From Symbiodinium natans (taxonomy: Eukaryota > Sar > Dinophyceae > Suessiales > Symbiodiniaceae): DNA of 64,000 nucleotides. The stretch is taken from contig CAJNDS010001114.1 in NCBI GenBank assembly GCA_905221605.1, positions 1-64,000 on the forward strand, written 5' to 3'. Made by a program: the position numbers and the translations under genes. Positions within the stretch are counted from its first letter, which is position 1. Every line of letters starts with the position of its first letter. The notes under the pieces were generated by a model, which was not told the origin of the DNA, made no database searches, and worked only from the letters and a program-made list of their open reading frames with translations. Positions 63,176 through 64,000 of the stretch are shown here, piece by piece.

Positions 63176-64000
63176 CTGCTGGAGAAGATCCACAATCTCC
63201 ACTGGCGTCTGATACTTCATGGCCTCTCTGGGGTTATTAGGGCCACCCAGCCCCGAGCCGACTGGAGTTACGAGGGCCGCATTCAGTCGTTGCTCAAGAG
63301 CAAGCGGCTGGTAAGGAGCCTACGGTTGGTATACAAGCAGCTAGAAAAGCCTGCTTGGCCATGCCCTTGTCAACGGCCAGCCGGACGTTGATGTCCTTCA
63401 CTCTGAGTGCTTGAGAATGTGTCGAGGACGTTGGAGTTTGCAACACACCCAGACTCTTCCAAAGTTCCGTACGGCCCCACCCCCACCGGCCCCCGAGAGA
63501 ATATCTGAAATGTCAGGAGTCACGCTTCAACCCTCCAGAAGGTGACAAATGAGCGACAGGTCCTGCTCGGGCATCATTCCGACTCCCAGAAAAGGTACGC
63601 CGGAGCACATGCTGGTTTGAACTGTACCTTCAGGTGCCCCAAAGTGCGACCGCCCAAACAAGTAACACCTGAAACCCTAGTTTCAGAACCAGTCATAGTG
63701 CTGAAGAAGAGCAGGTGCAATACCACCCACTGTCATTTTCACAAAGCAGGTAACCCTCGCGTGTTCAATCAGAAGAGGGTTTGGGGGCTAACAAAGAGGT
63801 GTGAAAGAACAAAGCATTGCAAGGCGATGCCGCTACTGAGCCGCTACTGTACAGCTCTTAAGTTGACTCCTGTGGAACCGCCATAGACTCTTGGCTTCTT
63901 GACTGTCCAGGTCTGATTAAAAGGCAGCCATAGCACCCTGGCCGCCGTGGGTGAAGGCCACGTCGCACAGCGGCTCCACCTGGACTGGAGGGTGGCGGTT
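63176..64000 (-). CDS. UDP-glycosyltransferase-like protein, 3' exons (partial)
   Basis: Probable exons are 64000-63937 (cut by the window edge), 63627-63563, 63395-63351 and 63319-63176. The first ends in CDVAFTHGGQG and the second continues GTVQTSMCSGVPFLGVGMMP-EQ, then DINVRLAVDKGMAKQ. A His-Gly-Gly-Gln-Gly loop followed by G-V-P-F, a Pro-Glu-Gln and a downstream Asn is the nucleotide-sugar-binding C-terminal half of MGT/YjiC-like (GT1) glycosyltransferases, which move sugar from a nucleotide sugar to a small-molecule or lipid acceptor. All joins keep phase. The donors are GT (GG|GTGC), GA (CAG|GACC) and GC (CAG|GCTT), and acceptors are AG|G. The last intron would be only 31 nt. The fourth exon is coding-like but not clearly part of the fold, and it may instead run to a TGA at 63116. 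The N-terminal half lies outside the window. Confidence 0.68.

Noticed and set aside
1-64000. CRISPR array, rRNA, tRNA or spliced-leader RNA gene
   Set aside because: Scanned by eye: no spaced direct repeats, no rRNA-like blocks, no recognisable tRNA cloverleaf and no CCATTTTGGCTCAAG spliced-leader match. A tRNA scan would be needed to exclude a tRNA fully.

Overview
The window looks like nuclear DNA of a dinoflagellate, probably a Symbiodiniaceae-type genome. Five things point there. (1) Coding potential is split into very short exons (18-180 nt) in GC-rich DNA. (2) Splice donors are mostly GC, with some GT and a few GA, and acceptors are almost always AG followed by G. (3) Plant/alveolate-type telomere repeats (TTTAGGG/CCCTAAA) are scattered through the interior. 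(4) Microsatellites and poly-C/poly-G runs are frequent. (5) A decayed LINE reverse transcriptase of the kind common in these genomes is present. No bacterial operon, CRISPR array, rRNA, tRNA or spliced-leader gene was recognised. Nearly every gene I can support is on the minus strand, so the window reads as part of one unidirectional cluster, from 64000 down to 1.

Layout in transcription order: the 3' exons of a glycosyltransferase (64000-63176) with a coiled ORF after it (63112-62744); many small exons of unrecognised genes (62.4-53.4 kb), including a membrane-anchor exon near 60.0 kb, an Ala/Gly/Tyr-repeat exon near 58.1 kb and a three-exon piece at 55.7-54.9 kb; a 400-bp CTA/CTG array (52.1-52.5 kb); a Met/Pro/Gly-rich protein with an STI1-like segment whose tail is built from tiny phase-1 exons encoding GKGD/GPKG/RGG repeats (50.1-46.0 kb, perhaps to 41.5 kb); a LINE relic on the plus strand (40.5-41.2 kb); a large pentatricopeptide-repeat (PPR) gene of at least 29 exons (38.74-26.96 kb), of which 26 consecutive exons join in frame to 493 codons; a gene with Arg-Asp/Lys-Asp-rich exons (26.3-24.46 kb); then unrecognised short genes, a Met-rich exon pair (17.2-16.8 kb), a long ORF with one in-frame TGA (16.63-16.1 kb), a possible second PPR-like gene (4.8-4.3 kb), an acidic C-terminal exon pair (2.1-1.93 kb) and a 126-codon ORF (442-62).

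Where recognisable, the products are nucleic-acid handling proteins: PPR (organelle RNA), RD/KD-rich and GKGD/RGG-type. Exon joins were accepted when splice signals and reading phase agreed. Isolated ORFs rest only on codon pattern and protein-like composition and have lower confidence. Because RNY-type codon bias is symmetrical, some open frames look plausible on both strands; these are marked.
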